NCBI GenBank assembly: GCA_026710425.1 | Contig: JAPORB010000157.1 | Span: forward strand, 1-39,700 | Length of the DNA stretch: 39,700 nucleotides | Origin: Gammaproteobacteria bacterium | GTDB lineage: Bacteria; Pseudomonadota; Gammaproteobacteria; Pseudomonadales; Pseudohongiellaceae | Direction: 5' to 3' | Position numbers and translations under genes: made by a program | The notes under the pieces: generated by a model | Seen by the model: the letters and a program-made list of their open reading frames with translations, nothing else | Databases searched by the model: none | What the model was told of the DNA's origin: nothing | Shown: one piece after another, positions 18,984-28,651 of the stretch | Layout: every line of letters starts with the position of its first letter | Numbering within the stretch: position 1 is the first letter of the stretch

Positions 18984-19567
18984 ATCCATCATAGTAACAG
19001 TGGCCGAATTCAATCCTTTAGTCTGCAAACATGTTGTAATTGGTTGTGCGCCAACAGACAATTTGTGTTTGGAGGCAACGACGACACACTGCTCTCTGTA
19101 CGGCCAGTCAAAAAGTCGGGAATCTTAGAATCTTCCTGCACATGAATTTTTAGGCTGACGGCACCCTGTAACAGTTCAAACATTCTGGCAGCTACGGCAA
19201 TGTTGTACACAATGCCCGCCAAATCAAAAGCCATTAGTATGCTGATACTCGGTGTTTGACATTGAATCAGGCATGAATACTCCGATTCCAACCAATGGTT
19301 AACAGGAATATAATGGTCAATATATGACAGAAAGTCATGCAGTGATGACTGAAATCACTTGTTAATATTGCAGGCTCAAGGCAGTATTGGTAAGCTAATT
19401 AGCTAGGAAATATAGGACTGACTGAATAAAACCTGAACAGAGAAAAAATTCAGCTTTTCTGGATAGACTACACGAAAAAACAACGCGATTGAGTGTGACT
19501 AAAAGCCATTAGTCGTAAAGGCTCATGACAAATGATTGGCTGTATCCAGTAATCAGGGTGGACTGAA
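18984..19567. other. long leader region of kamA
   Basis: 584 bases with no gene that I can support. It holds a ladder of inverted repeats (19324-19359) and a 6-bp-stem hairpin GACTAA/TTAGTC at 19497-19514, 54 bases before kamA. A short GGGTGGA sits just before the kamA start as its probable ribosome binding site. Confidence 0.5.
19324..19359. promoter_or_regulatory. ladder of three overlapping inverted repeats upstream of kamA
   Basis: ATGAC-N5-GTCAT (19324-19338), AGTCAT-N6-ATGACT (19333-19350) and AGTGAT-N7-ATCACT (19341-19359) overlap, so forming one stem excludes its neighbour. The repeated TGAC/GTCA boxes could be operator half-sites for a dimeric regulator. Function is inferred only from structure. 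Confidence 0.4.
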
Positions 19568-21004
19568 ATGGCAAGCAAAAGCAATTATCAGCCTGGACCA
19601 AAGGAGCAGAACTTCCTTGCCTCGGTGGTCAATGGGAAATATGACCGGCAGATCATTACAGGCCTTAAAAAATTCATGGATGGAAAAGCACCGGATTATA
19701 TGCGTTCATTTTACAGTACCAATGAACTGAAGGCTATAGCAGCACTCAAGGGTACACCCAAGGATTTGGAGAAACGCATGCCGGTAAAGATTACCCGGCA
19801 TTATTTTGAACTGGCTCGTAATAGCGAGTCGATAAAGACACTGGTCAAGGCCAGCCCGAAGGAGACCTATGATCTGGACGGGGTAGAGGATCCGGGTAAA
19901 CAGATGGATTATAGCCCAGTTGAAGGTCTGATTCATAAATACGAACTGGGATTACTTTATGTTGCTTCCACCTGTTCTGCGCATTGTCGTTTCTGTTATC
20001 GCGAGGAACTCATTGCAGGCAAGGAAGTCACGCGTCCAGATGGCAGCGTGTCACCCAAAGGCTTGGCCCGTGTCGACGAGATCGTTGCCTACATTAGACA
20101 GCACAATGCCGCTGTGGTGGCCAACGGGGGTTTTCATCCCGAGAGTGGTCGAGAAAAGTTGCGTGAGATTCTGTTATCGGGCGGTGATCCGATGGTGCTT
20201 GGCAACAAAAACATTGCAGTCTGGCTTTCGGCACTGGCCGAGGCAGGTATAGAAAACATTCGCATTGGCACCAAGGAACTGGCTTTCTTTCCAGACCGGT
20301 TTGATGACACCTTTTTTGACATGCTGGACAAGTATCATGCTGTCTGGCCCAGTGTCAGTCTGCGGATGATGATTCACTTTAATCATCCGGACGAGTTTCT
20401 GGTCAAAGACACCGACGGACATTACATAAAGAATTCTGACAGTTACCAATGGGTAGAAGGTACCAGAAGTGCCATTGCCAGCATGCGTAGCCGCCATTGG
20501 ATTAACGTGGACAACCAAGCCCCGATCATTAATGGCATCAATAATAATGCTGACGCCTTGCGGATTCAGCAGCGCGAGCTAAAGCGCCATGGGGTGGAAA
20601 ATCATTATTTTTTCTGTGGTCGTGACATTGTGGGACACCGAGCCTTTAACGTACCCATTGAGGAAGCCTGGCAAGTGCTTAATGACTCGCAAAAAGGGCT
20701 TTCCGGGGTTGAAACTCATGCCCGGCTCTCGGCCACTCACTACAAGGGTAAAACCGAGATAGTTGCGGTCAGCAACACTCCTGTACCAGGTTTGCGCGGT
20801 GCCGAAAAGGGGGTGGTGATCATGAAGCTGCTTCGACATGCCGCTGATGCCCCGGATCGAGGCAAGTTAGCCATCGTTGGCCGCAATCCGAAAGCCATCT
20901 GGTTTAGCGGGTATAACGATCGGGTTCTTTATGATGAGGCGGGTCTGTATGAAGGTGTTGACAGCAAGATAATACCGTTGCGAGAACTTGCTACTGCTGT
21001 CTGA
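19568..21004 (+). CDS. kamA: KamA-family radical SAM amino acid 2,3-aminomutase
   Basis: Predicted to move the alpha-amino group of an amino acid to the beta carbon, using SAM, a [4Fe-4S] cluster and PLP. The radical SAM triad is Cys136, Cys140 and Cys143 (CSAHCRFC), and LSGGDP (203-208) is the SAM-contacting motif. Lys395 in YKGKTEI aligns with the PLP lysine of Clostridium subterminale lysine 2,3-aminomutase (Lys337). The two aspartates that bind the lysine side chain there (Asp293, Asp330) align from memory with Arg352 and with Ser388 or Ala389. That argues against lysine and might favour an acidic or neutral substrate. Length 478 is close to B. subtilis KamA. Three bases separate it from the CoA-transferase gene. 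No ablB-type acetyltransferase is nearby. Confidence 0.87.
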   Translation: MASKSNYQPGPKEQNFLASVVNGKYDRQIITGLKKFMDGKAPDYMRSFYSTNELKAIAALKGTPKDLEKRMPVKITRHYFELARNSESIKTLVKASPKETYDLDGVEDPGKQMDYSPVEGLIHKYELGLLYVASTCSAHCRFCYREELIAGKEVTRPDGSVSPKGLARVDEIVAYIRQHNAAVVANGGFHPESGREKLREILLSGGDPMVLGNKNIAVWLSALAEAGIENIRIGTKELAFFPDRFDDTFFDMLDKYHAVWPSVSLRMMIHFNHPDEFLVKDTDGHYIKNSDSYQWVEGTRSAIASMRSRHWINVDNQAPIINGINNNADALRIQQRELKRHGVENHYFFCGRDIVGHRAFNVPIEEAWQVLNDSQKGLSGVETHARLSATHYKGKTEIVAVSNTPVPGLRGAEKGVVIMKLLRHAADAPDRGKLAIVGRNPKAIWFSGYNDRVLYDEAGLYEGVDSKIIPLRELATAV

Positions 21005-21007
21005 GTT

Positions 21008-21718
21008 ATGATCGATAAACAAATTGCTACTGCCCAAGAGGCCGTAGCGGATATTCCTGACAATGCCACCGTCATGGTTGCGGGATTTGGCGAGTCCGGT
21101 AGCCCGATTGAACTGCTTCATGCCCTGATTGATCAGGGGGCAAAAAACCTCACTATAATTAGCAACAATGCCGGCAGTGGTCAGGTAGGGCTGGCAGCTC
21201 TGATCGCACAGCACAGAGTGGCCAAAATCATTTGTTCCTTTCCACGCTCAGCCAATGGTACGGAGTTTACGGCTCTCTATCAAAATGGTGAGATTGGATT
21301 GGAACTGGTTCCCCAAGGCACTCTAGCCGAACGCATTCGCGCTGGCGGTGCCGGTATTCCAGCTTTTTATACACCGACTGCGGCAGGGACCCTGCTGGCC
21401 CAAGGCAAGGAAACCAGACAGTTTGAGGGGCGGTATTATGTGATGGAAACGGCACTTCGAGCCGATTTCGCTCTGATCAAGAGTGCCTGCGCTGACCGTT
21501 ACGGTAATCTGGTGTATCACCGAACTGCCCGAAATTTTAGCCCCATTATGGCCATGGCGGCCACTACCACGATCGTACAAACCAGTGAACTCGTGGAGGC
21601 TGGAGCCATTGATCCTGAAGTTGTGGTTACTCCGGGGATTTATGTGAACAGAACAGTAGTCATCAGCCAACCAGTGCATGAATCTGCGCTGATTCGCCAA
21701 GGTAGCTGCTACCCATGA
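21008..21718 (+). CDS. 3-oxoacid/acetate CoA-transferase, subunit A type
   Basis: Alpha-type subunit of a family I CoA-transferase, like AtoD, ScoA or B. subtilis YodS/YodR. It would move CoA between an acyl-CoA and a carboxylic acid in complex with the next gene's product. The N-terminal VAGFGESGSPIELLHAL segment is the coenzyme-binding glycine motif of the family, and the ADRYGNLVYHRTARNF segment is typical. Length 236 fits. Packed three bases behind kamA and 19 before the B subunit, it is surely co-transcribed. In this setting the acid is likely a beta-keto acid made by the neighbouring transaminase, an inference from context. Confidence 0.9.
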   Translation: MIDKQIATAQEAVADIPDNATVMVAGFGESGSPIELLHALIDQGAKNLTIISNNAGSGQVGLAALIAQHRVAKIICSFPRSANGTEFTALYQNGEIGLELVPQGTLAERIRAGGAGIPAFYTPTAAGTLLAQGKETRQFEGRYYVMETALRADFALIKSACADRYGNLVYHRTARNFSPIMAMAATTTIVQTSELVEAGAIDPEVVVTPGIYVNRTVVISQPVHESALIRQGSCYP

Positions 21719-21737
21719 GATTTCGTTACCTACACGA

Positions 21738-22397
21738 ATGGTGACAAAGATGAAAACCTCTATGCCGGGCTGGCAGCCGGAACAGATGGCAAGACGCGCC
21801 GCTATGGATATACCCGACGGAGCCTGTGTCAATCTGGGTATTGGTCTACCGGAGATGATCGCCAATTATGTGCCCGAAGGACGGGAGGTGTTGTATCACT
21901 CCGAGAATGGACTACTTGGAATGGGACCAGCACCCGGACCTAGAGAGGAAGATCCAGACTTGATCAACGCCGGTAAGAAGCCGGTAACTGCATTGCCTGG
22001 TGCTGCTTTTTTTCACCATGCCGACAGTTTTGCCATGATTCGTGGTGGTCATATTGATTTGTGCGTTCTCGGTGCCCTGCAGGTGGCTGCAAATGGGGAT
22101 CTGGCCAACTGGTCAACGGGGGATGCGGAAAGAATTCCTGGTGTTGGAGGTGCCATGGATTTGGTCAGTGGGGCCAGAGCGGTTAATGTGATTACTCGTC
22201 ATTGCACAAAGGGTGGACAGCCCAAGCTGGTAGAACAGTGCACCTATCCGTTGACCGGGCGGGCAGTAGTCAAGCGAATTTACACTGATCTGGCTGTCAT
22301 TGATGTAACTGTCTCGGGTTTCAGGGTGGTCGAATTGGCCCCGGGAGTTGATCTTGACCTCTTAAGGCAACACACCGAAACTTATTTGGTCGCATAA
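21738..22397 (+). CDS. 3-oxoacid/acetate CoA-transferase, subunit B type
   Basis: Beta-type subunit carrying the catalytic residue. Glu56 in YHSENGLLG is the conserved glutamate that forms the covalent glutamyl-CoA intermediate. NLGIGLPEM (32-40) and PGVGGAMDLVSGA are further family signatures. Length 219 matches AtoA and ScoB. The second ATG (21750) is a possible alternative start. Together with the upstream subunit it completes an active enzyme, with no sign of decay. Confidence 0.92.
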   Translation: MVTKMKTSMPGWQPEQMARRAAMDIPDGACVNLGIGLPEMIANYVPEGREVLYHSENGLLGMGPAPGPREEDPDLINAGKKPVTALPGAAFFHHADSFAMIRGGHIDLCVLGALQVAANGDLANWSTGDAERIPGVGGAMDLVSGARAVNVITRHCTKGGQPKLVEQCTYPLTGRAVVKRIYTDLAVIDVTVSGFRVVELAPGVDLDLLRQHTETYLVA

Positions 22398-22407
22398 GAG
22401 CATGTAG

Positions 22408-23772
22408 ATGACATCTATCAGTCAAAGTCGCAATTTAGAGTTTACGCAGTCCATTGCCAGCAAGAGTGCCAGATTGTATGCCCGTGCTAGCGAGCTAATG
22501 CCGGGAGGTTGCAGCCGCAACACCATCCTGCGCAAGCCTCATCCGTTGTATGCAGCCAAGGGGGAGGGATGCATAGTTACTGATGTAGAGGGAGTCAAGC
22601 GGATAGATTTTGCTAACAATATGGCTTCGCTAATTCATGGACATGCTGATCCAGTTGTGATGAGAGCGGTGCATCAGCAGTTGGAAAAAGGCACAGCGTT
22701 TACTCTGGCCACGGAGGTCGAAGTACTCTTTGCGGAGCATCTGGTCAATCGCAATCCAGGTTTTGAGAAAATCCGCTTTGTGAACTCAGGTACTGAAGCC
22801 GTGATGTGTTGTCTGAAGGCGGCACGCGCATTTACCGGACGGTCAAAAATAGCCAAGGTCGAGGGTGCCTATCATGGTCTGTATGACTATGCCGAGACCA
22901 GCCAGACTTCCCGCCCGGAAAATTGGGGTGATGCCGACCAACCAAGCAGTGTATCGGTCGCTCATGGAACCCCCAGGGCAGTTCTTAACGAGGTCGTAGT
23001 CATCCCCTTCAATGATACTAAACGGGCACTTTCTATTCTTGACCGGCACACAGAGGAATTGGCCTGTGTTCTGCTGGATTATATGCCGCATCGGGTTGGA
23101 CTAACTCCTGCTACGGAGGAGTTCGTACAAGCTTTGCATGGCTGGACACAGCTGCATGGTGCTCTGCTGGTGGCTGATGAGGTCATTACCTTTCGTAGCT
23201 GCCATGGCGGTGCACAACAATGGTACGGTTACTGCCCTGATCTGACGGCCATGGGTAAAGTCATTGGCGGTGGCTTTCCGGTAGGGGCTCTTGCAGGTCG
23301 CCGGGAGGTAATGGATGTCATGAACCCTTACACAGAGCCGCTGCTGTTTCCACACTCAGGGACTTTTTCAGCTAACCCGGTGACCATGGCAGCAGGTCGA
23401 ACCGCTATGGAAATCTTTGATAATGATGCTGTTGTGAGTCTGAATCGGCTGGCTGAGCAGGTTCGCAAGCAGATCAGTGAAGCGATCCGGCTTGCCGATG
23501 TTCCGGCTTGCGTAAGTGGGGCGGGCTCATTATTTCGGGTGCATATGAAACCTCATCCGCCTAGCAATTATCGGCAGGCATATGTCACATCCCGCGAGGC
23601 AGAACTGATAATGATGATGCTGGAACATCTGCTGGAGCAGGGCTTCATTATGATTAACACTTGCTCCGGCGCACTGTCCACCGCCATGACCGTTCAGGAG
23701 ATTGACCAACTTGCTGAGGCCATGTTGTGCGGGTTTCGGCAGATGCGCAAGTTCATGACAGACCCTGCATAA
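22408..23772 (+). CDS. class III aminotransferase, glutamate-1-semialdehyde aminotransferase-like
   Basis: PLP aminotransferase of the fold shared by HemL and known beta-amino acid transaminases. NSGTEAVM (126-133) binds the PLP phosphate, Asp257 in LLVADEVI contacts the pyridine nitrogen, and Lys284 in MGKVIGGGFPVGA is the Schiff-base lysine. Length 454 is longer than HemL (about 426). Placement behind an aminomutase and a CoA-transferase makes haem synthesis unlikely. A role removing a beta-amino group fits better and parallels B. subtilis yodT beside yodS, yodR and kamA. Ten bases separate it from the CoA-transferase B gene. Confidence 0.88.
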   Translation: MTSISQSRNLEFTQSIASKSARLYARASELMPGGCSRNTILRKPHPLYAAKGEGCIVTDVEGVKRIDFANNMASLIHGHADPVVMRAVHQQLEKGTAFTLATEVEVLFAEHLVNRNPGFEKIRFVNSGTEAVMCCLKAARAFTGRSKIAKVEGAYHGLYDYAETSQTSRPENWGDADQPSSVSVAHGTPRAVLNEVVVIPFNDTKRALSILDRHTEELACVLLDYMPHRVGLTPATEEFVQALHGWTQLHGALLVADEVITFRSCHGGAQQWYGYCPDLTAMGKVIGGGFPVGALAGRREVMDVMNPYTEPLLFPHSGTFSANPVTMAAGRTAMEIFDNDAVVSLNRLAEQVRKQISEAIRLADVPACVSGAGSLFRVHMKPHPPSNYRQAYVTSREAELIMMMLEHLLEQGFIMINTCSGALSTAMTVQEIDQLAEAMLCGFRQMRKFMTDPA

Positions 23773-24016
23773 GCGATTTTCATTGACCTAACCGACTAGA
23801 AAAGGCATGATTATCATTTTTTTGTCTTTGGATTTGCCCCTTGTTTCGACCATGTGCACCAATAGGTAAGCTTGAGATTTGATTTTCGATTTGTCTGATG
23901 GAGTGGTGCAGTGTTCGTCTGGTTGATTTCCAAGCAGCAGGCGCAACGGCTAGGGTGGAACGGAAGCATAACTTGCACAAATCCAGCATTTTCAATGATA
24001 GAGCACTGGAGAGTTC

Positions 24017-24766
24017 ATGAAAATTCTAGTAGGAATTAAACGGGTAGTAGATGCCAATGTCAGTGTCCGGGTCAAACCTGATGGCACTGGTGTTGATCTT
24101 GCCAATGCTAAGATGGCAATGAACCCGTTTTGCGAGATTGCCGTTGAGGAGGCCATCCGCTTGAAGGAGGCTGGCCATGCCGAAGAAATCATTGCCGTCT
24201 CCATCGGACCGGAGGCTGCACAGGAACAAATTCGTACCGCCTTGGCATTGGGAGCAGATCGTGGGATCCTGGTAACTACCGAGGATGAAGTGCAACCATT
24301 AGCAGTGGCCAGGACTCTCAAGGCAATCATTGAAAAGGAACAAATTGATCTGGCGATCTTGGGCAAGCAATCCATCGACAGCGACAATAATCAGGTGGGT
24401 CAGATGCTGGCAGCCTTATGCAACTTTCCCCAAGGCACTTTTGCCTGCAAGGCGGTAATCCAGGATGAAAAAATTGAGGTATCAAGGGAGATAGACGGAG
24501 GTGAACAAACCGTTTTGTTGACTTTACCGGCCATTCTTACCACAGATCTGCGACTTAATGAACCACGTTATGCCTCATTGCCCAACATTATGAAAGCCAG
24601 AAAGAAACCGATCGATATGTTGACTGCGGCAGATCTGGGTATTGATATCACCTCCAACATCAAAACTCTTTCGATCAATCCGCCGCCTGAACGTACTGAA
24701 GGGGTGCGGGTTGATTCAGTGGATGAACTGGTCGATAAACTGAAGAATGAAGCAAAGGTAATCTAA
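24017..24766 (+). CDS. etfB: electron transfer flavoprotein beta subunit
   Basis: With EtfA it accepts electrons from acyl-CoA and other flavin dehydrogenases and hands them to ETF-ubiquinone oxidoreductase. [16 protein letters not shown] at the N-terminus, [11 protein letters not shown] (36-46), and [18 protein letters not shown] are classical EtfB motifs. Length 249 is standard. GGAG lies 5 bases before the ATG. A 244-base gap from the aminotransferase suggests its own promoter, so membership in the kamA transcript is not certain. Group I ETF (housekeeping) type, as in Pseudomonas. Confidence 0.96.
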   Translation: MKILVGIKRVVDANVSVRVKPDGTGVDLANAKMAMNPFCEIAVEEAIRLKEAGHAEEIIAVSIGPEAAQEQIRTALALGADRGILVTTEDEVQPLAVARTLKAIIEKEQIDLAILGKQSIDSDNNQVGQMLAALCNFPQGTFACKAVIQDEKIEVSREIDGGEQTVLLTLPAILTTDLRLNEPRYASLPNIMKARKKPIDMLTAADLGIDITSNIKTLSINPPPERTEGVRVDSVDELVDKLKNEAKVI

Positions 24767-24779
24767 TTTAGGAAAGACT

Positions 24780-25706
24780 ATGGCAACTCTGGTAATTGCA
24801 GAACATGACAATGCGTCTCTGAAGAGTGCGACGCTAAATACAATAACCGCCGCACTGGCCATTGGGGGTGAAACCGATGTCCTGATTGCTGGCAATGGAT
24901 GTCAAGCTGTGGCGGATGCCGCTGCACAAGTAGCTGGTGTTGGCAAGGTCTTGCTGGCCGAGAATGCCTGCTATGAACACCAATTGCCAGAGGCTGTGGC
25001 ACCATTAGTTTTAGCGCAGGGGCAGGCTAATTCTCATCTGCTGGCAGCCGCTACCACCACAGACAAGAATCTAATGCCCAGAGTAGCTGCGCTGATAGGA
25101 GTGAGTCAGATTTCTGACATTGTAGAGGTGAAGGCTGAAGATACGTTTGTGCGACCGATTTATGCTGGCAATGCAATGGCCACGGTGCAATCAAGTGACA
25201 ATGTGAAAGTGATTACGGTACGAACCACCGCTTTCAGTGAAGCAGATTCGGGAGGCAATGCCATTGTTACCGGAGTTGATCAGGTCGAGCAACAGAGTCA
25301 GTCGGTTTTTGTCAGTGAACATCTTTCTCACTCGGAACGACCAGAACTGACTGCTGCATCCATAGTAATCTCTGGAGGCCGTGGGATGCAGGATGGTGAA
25401 AACTTTGCTTTGCTGGAAAAAGTGGCTGACAGGCTGGGTGCTGCCATTGGAGCTTCCCGTGCAGCTGTTGATGCGGGTTTTGTTCCCAATGATTACCAGG
25501 TTGGTCAAACCGGCAAGATTGTTGCTCCGGATCTGTATATCGCCGTAGGGATTTCAGGTGCCATTCAGCATTTAGCTGGCATGAAAGACAGCAAAGTTAT
25601 CGTGGCGATTAATAAGGATGAGGAGGCACCGATTTTTCAGGTAGCGGATTACGGACTGGTAGCGGATTTATTCAAAGCCTTGCCAGAGATGGAGGAAGCT
25701 TTGTAG
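24780..25706 (+). CDS. etfA: electron transfer flavoprotein alpha subunit
   Basis: FAD-binding partner of EtfB. The C-terminal FAD domain shows [41 protein letters not shown] sequence (about residues 225-262), a hallmark containing the flavin-contacting Arg and the QTGK loop. Length 308 is normal. AGGA precedes the ATG by 6 bases, and the gene sits 13 bases after etfB, so the two are co-translated. A strong intrinsic terminator follows 25 bases past the stop. Confidence 0.96.
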   Translation: MATLVIAEHDNASLKSATLNTITAALAIGGETDVLIAGNGCQAVADAAAQVAGVGKVLLAENACYEHQLPEAVAPLVLAQGQANSHLLAAATTTDKNLMPRVAALIGVSQISDIVEVKAEDTFVRPIYAGNAMATVQSSDNVKVITVRTTAFSEADSGGNAIVTGVDQVEQQSQSVFVSEHLSHSERPELTAASIVISGGRGMQDGENFALLEKVADRLGAAIGASRAAVDAGFVPNDYQVGQTGKIVAPDLYIAVGISGAIQHLAGMKDSKVIVAINKDEEAPIFQVADYGLVADLFKALPEMEEAL

Positions 25707-25731
25707 CAGGTTTGGGGATCAGTTCAATCTG

Positions 25732-25756
25732 AAAACCCCGCAGATGCGGGGTTTTT
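25732..25756. terminator. intrinsic terminator between etfA and rne
   Basis: AAAACCCCGC (25732-25741), a 4-base loop AGAT, and GCGGGGTTTTT (25746-25756) form a GC-rich stem followed by a U tract on the plus strand. The flanking A run gives four U residues when read on the minus strand, so it may also serve convergent rne. Confidence 0.9.
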
Positions 25757-25798
25757 GTTGCCTATAATTAATTATCTCTGGTGCTTCCGGCATGGTTG

Positions 25799-28651
25799 CT
25801 ACTGACTGTTTTGTTGTTTGCGCAGTTCACGCGGGTCATTGGGTGCCCGACTCCCTGAAGGAGGTGCCGCAGACGTAAATGGTCTGCTTACTGATGCAGA
25901 CTTTGATACCTTTTCTTCAGCTGGCATCGGCGTATTCTGTTCAGATTTCGGTATCTGTTCAGGTTTTGAAACTGACGTGTATTCAGACTGCTCTTTATCG
26001 TTAATCGGAGCCTTATTTTGCGTTACTTTATGTTGATTCGCCTCTCTAGCAAGGCGCTCATCCTGTTGTTGTGTCTGTCGGCGGATCGGCATATCGTTAA
26101 CGGAGTTTGTATGGGTCCGTTCAGTCGAACTAGTTTGCTTTGTAATCGTCTCCGGTGCAATTTTAGCACCGGCTTGCTTGGCCTGGGTGCCACTGTTTTC
26201 CTCCGCAGCAATCGATACCCCATCTTTGCTCTTATTTAATTCACTGGTTACGGTTTTCGATTTTTCAGCGGCAAGCTTACTGATCGGAACATTCGCAGTA
26301 GCTTGGGACTTCTCTGCAGGTTGAGTTTGATCTCCCAGAGGTCCACTCGCAGACTCAGGTTCGGCTGATGCCTGCACTTCTCCTTGCCGATTAGTGCCAG
26401 TCCCCCCGGCAGTGGCATCCTGGAGTTGACTATCCTCTACTGAGGGGCGCGGGCCACGTTTACGCGGCGTAGTGTTTCGAGGACGTCGTTCGGACGATGC
26501 GCGGCGGGGAGCCGCATCCTTGTTCTGATCCTTACCAATTTCGCGTTTTGATTCCTGTCGCTGTTCAACGCTCTGGTCGCGGTTGCTTCCACCACGATTG
26601 TCCTTGCGTCTGTCTTTTCGATTGCTCCGGGTGTCTTCTCTTTCGGCATTGCCTTCCTTGCCGGGTCTCCGATTGTCTCGCTGCCTTATGTCCTGTTCGC
26701 GACTTTCTCTTGACTCCTTTGCAGCCGCTTTGTCGTTTGTTCGTTCATTTTGATTTCGTCGGGACTGACTAGTTTTACGTTTCCGATCCTCACGTCCTTC
26801 ACGGCGGGAATCTCCCCTGTCGCGATTACTGCGACTATCCCTACTATCGCGGCGATCACTGCGGTTCTGTGCATTACGCTGACCTCGTCCTTGCTTACGG
26901 CCACCGCGACCTCTCGATTTGCCCTTGATACTGACGGATTCGCTTTCTTTCTTATCGTCTCCAAATAAAGCGGCCAGCAATCGGGCAAAGAACCCTTTTT
27001 GCTTTGTAGCTGGTCTGGGCACAGGTACGGGAGCAGGTTCATTGCTCTGAGGTGTTGCTGCAACGCTGATTTCAGGTTTTTGTACCGCCGCTTCTTGTTG
27101 TACCTCGGGTTTCACCTTGGTGGCTTGTTCTGGCTCACTGCTGGCATCTACCTTATAGGTTTCAGCATATTTATTTACAGCGGTTATCTCATAGTGAGGT
27201 GTTTCCAGTTCCGGGCTGGGTATGATGATGACTGTTGCCTGGCTCTGCGTCTCGATTTCAGCAAGTGCGGAGCGTTTTTCATTCAGCAGATAGGAGGATA
27301 CGACCAGGGGAACCACCGCTTTGATTTCAGTGCATTTCTGCTTGTTTGCCTCTTCCTGTAGTATTCTGAGAATGGAAAGCGACAATGATTCAACGTCTCG
27401 GATATAGCCCTGTCCACTGCAACGGGGACACACAATGGCACTGGTCTCTCCCAGCGATGGGCGCAAGCGCTGGCGAGACATCTCCAACAGGCCGAAGCGG
27501 GATATCTGTCCCACCTGCACTCTGGCGCGGTCCGTTCTGAGTGCCTCGCGCATACGCTTTTCTACTTCGCGCTGGTTGCGGTTGGAACTCATGTCAATGA
27601 AGTCTATGACCACCAGTCCGCCCATATCCCGCAGCCGCAGCTGGCGTGCAATCTCGTCAGCGGCCTCAAGGTTGGTGTTTAGTGCCGTTTCTTCAATATC
27701 GGAGCCGCGAGTAGCTCTGGAGGAATTGATGTCGATGGAAATCAAGGCCTCGGTTAAATCGATGACCAGAGAGCCACCGGAGGGCAGGTTGACTTCCCGT
27801 TCGAAGGCAGTCTCAATCTGGGCTTCAATCTGATAACGGTTGAAAAGGGGCAGGGAATCAGAGTAGAGCTGGATACGGCTTTCAAATTGAGGCATGACCT
27901 GCCGAATGAAGCTAAGGGCTTCCTCGTAAGATTCTTGGTGATCAATCAGCACTTCATTGATTTCATTGCGCAAATAATCGCGAATCATACGAATGATTGC
28001 ATTGCTTTCCTGATAGATCAGAAAGGGTGCTGAACGCTGGGTGCCGGCATTCTGTATTGCATCCCACAGAGCCAGCAGGTAGTCAAGGTCATACTGAAGT
28101 TCCTGTTGCTCTTTACCAACACCTGCCGTGCGCACGATCAGCCCCATACCGTCAGGGATATTCAGTGACCTCAGTGCATCTCGGATATCAGAACGCTCAT
28201 CGCCTTCGATGCGGCGGGAAATACCACCTGCTCTGGGGTTATTGGGCATCAGTACCAGATAACGACCAGCCAGACTGATGTAGGTGGTTAAGGCCGCCCC
28301 CTTGTTGCCGCGTTCTTCCTTGTCAACTTGGACGATAACCTCGGTGCCTTCCTTGACAAGCTCCTTGATAGTGGCTTTTTCGCTTCCGGTGCGGGAATCT
28401 TTTTTGAGATCTTGCTTATAGTAGTGGCGGGCAATTTCCTTTAAGGGGAGGAAACCATGGCGTTCAGCACCAAATTCCACAAAAGCCGCTTCCAGGCTGG
28501 GTTCCACGCGAGTAATTTTACCCTTGTAGATATTAGCTTTTTTCTGAATCCGGGTCCGGTTTTCGATATCGAGGTCGTAGAGGCGTTGGCCATCCACGAG
28601 CGCAACGCGCATTTCTTCTGCCTGCGTTGCATTGATTAGCATGCGTTTCAT
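25799..28651 (-). CDS. rne: ribonuclease E
   Basis: Endonuclease of the RNA degradosome, acting in mRNA decay and rRNA/tRNA processing. The S1 domain is near residues 38-125, the metal-binding aspartates are Asp307 and Asp350 (ISIDINSS and VVIDFIDM), and the zinc-link is Cys408/Cys411 (CPRCSGQG). Beyond residue 510 lies a disordered tail with a run of Arg/Asp/Ser repeats (about 575-720), probably for RNA binding, then Gln/Ser/Thr-rich sequence. The 950-residue length suits a full scaffold type. AAGGAAAG lies well before the ATG. rluC, usually divergent from rne in Gammaproteobacteria, is absent here. Confidence 0.97.
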   Translation of the reverse strand: MKRMLINATQAEEMRVALVDGQRLYDLDIENRTRIQKKANIYKGKITRVEPSLEAAFVEFGAERHGFLPLKEIARHYYKQDLKKDSRTGSEKATIKELVKEGTEVIVQVDKEERGNKGAALTTYISLAGRYLVLMPNNPRAGGISRRIEGDERSDIRDALRSLNIPDGMGLIVRTAGVGKEQQELQYDLDYLLALWDAIQNAGTQRSAPFLIYQESNAIIRMIRDYLRNEINEVLIDHQESYEEALSFIRQVMPQFESRIQLYSDSLPLFNRYQIEAQIETAFEREVNLPSGGSLVIDLTEALISIDINSSRATRGSDIEETALNTNLEAADEIARQLRLRDMGGLVVIDFIDMSSNRNQREVEKRMREALRTDRARVQVGQISRFGLLEMSRQRLRPSLGETSAIVCPRCSGQGYIRDVESLSLSILRILQEEANKQKCTEIKAVVPLVVSSYLLNEKRSALAEIETQSQATVIIIPSPELETPHYEITAVNKYAETYKVDASSEPEQATKVKPEVQQEAAVQKPEISVAATPQSNEPAPVPVPRPATKQKGFFARLLAALFGDDKKESESVSIKGKSRGRGGRKQGRGQRNAQNRSDRRDSRDSRSNRDRGDSRREGREDRKRKTSQSRRNQNERTNDKAAAKESRESREQDIRQRDNRRPGKEGNAEREDTRSNRKDRRKDNRGGSNRDQSVEQRQESKREIGKDQNKDAAPRRASSERRPRNTTPRKRGPRPSVEDSQLQDATAGGTGTNRQGEVQASAEPESASGPLGDQTQPAEKSQATANVPISKLAAEKSKTVTSELNKSKDGVSIAAEENSGTQAKQAGAKIAPETITKQTSSTERTHTNSVNDMPIRRQTQQQDERLAREANQHKVTQNKAPINDKEQSEYTSVSKPEQIPKSEQNTPMPAEEKVSKSASVSRPFTSAAPPSGSRAPNDPRELRKQQNSQ

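Noticed and set aside
19010..19291. Minus-strand frame of 93 codons upstream of kamA
   Set aside because: No start signal and no recognisable motif; it lies in an AT-rich leader with little coding character.
22408..23772. HemL (glutamate-1-semialdehyde 2,1-aminomutase) for haem synthesis
   Set aside because: Fold and motifs are shared, but the gene is longer than hemL and is locked in a kamA and CoA-transferase operon; a transaminase role fits better.
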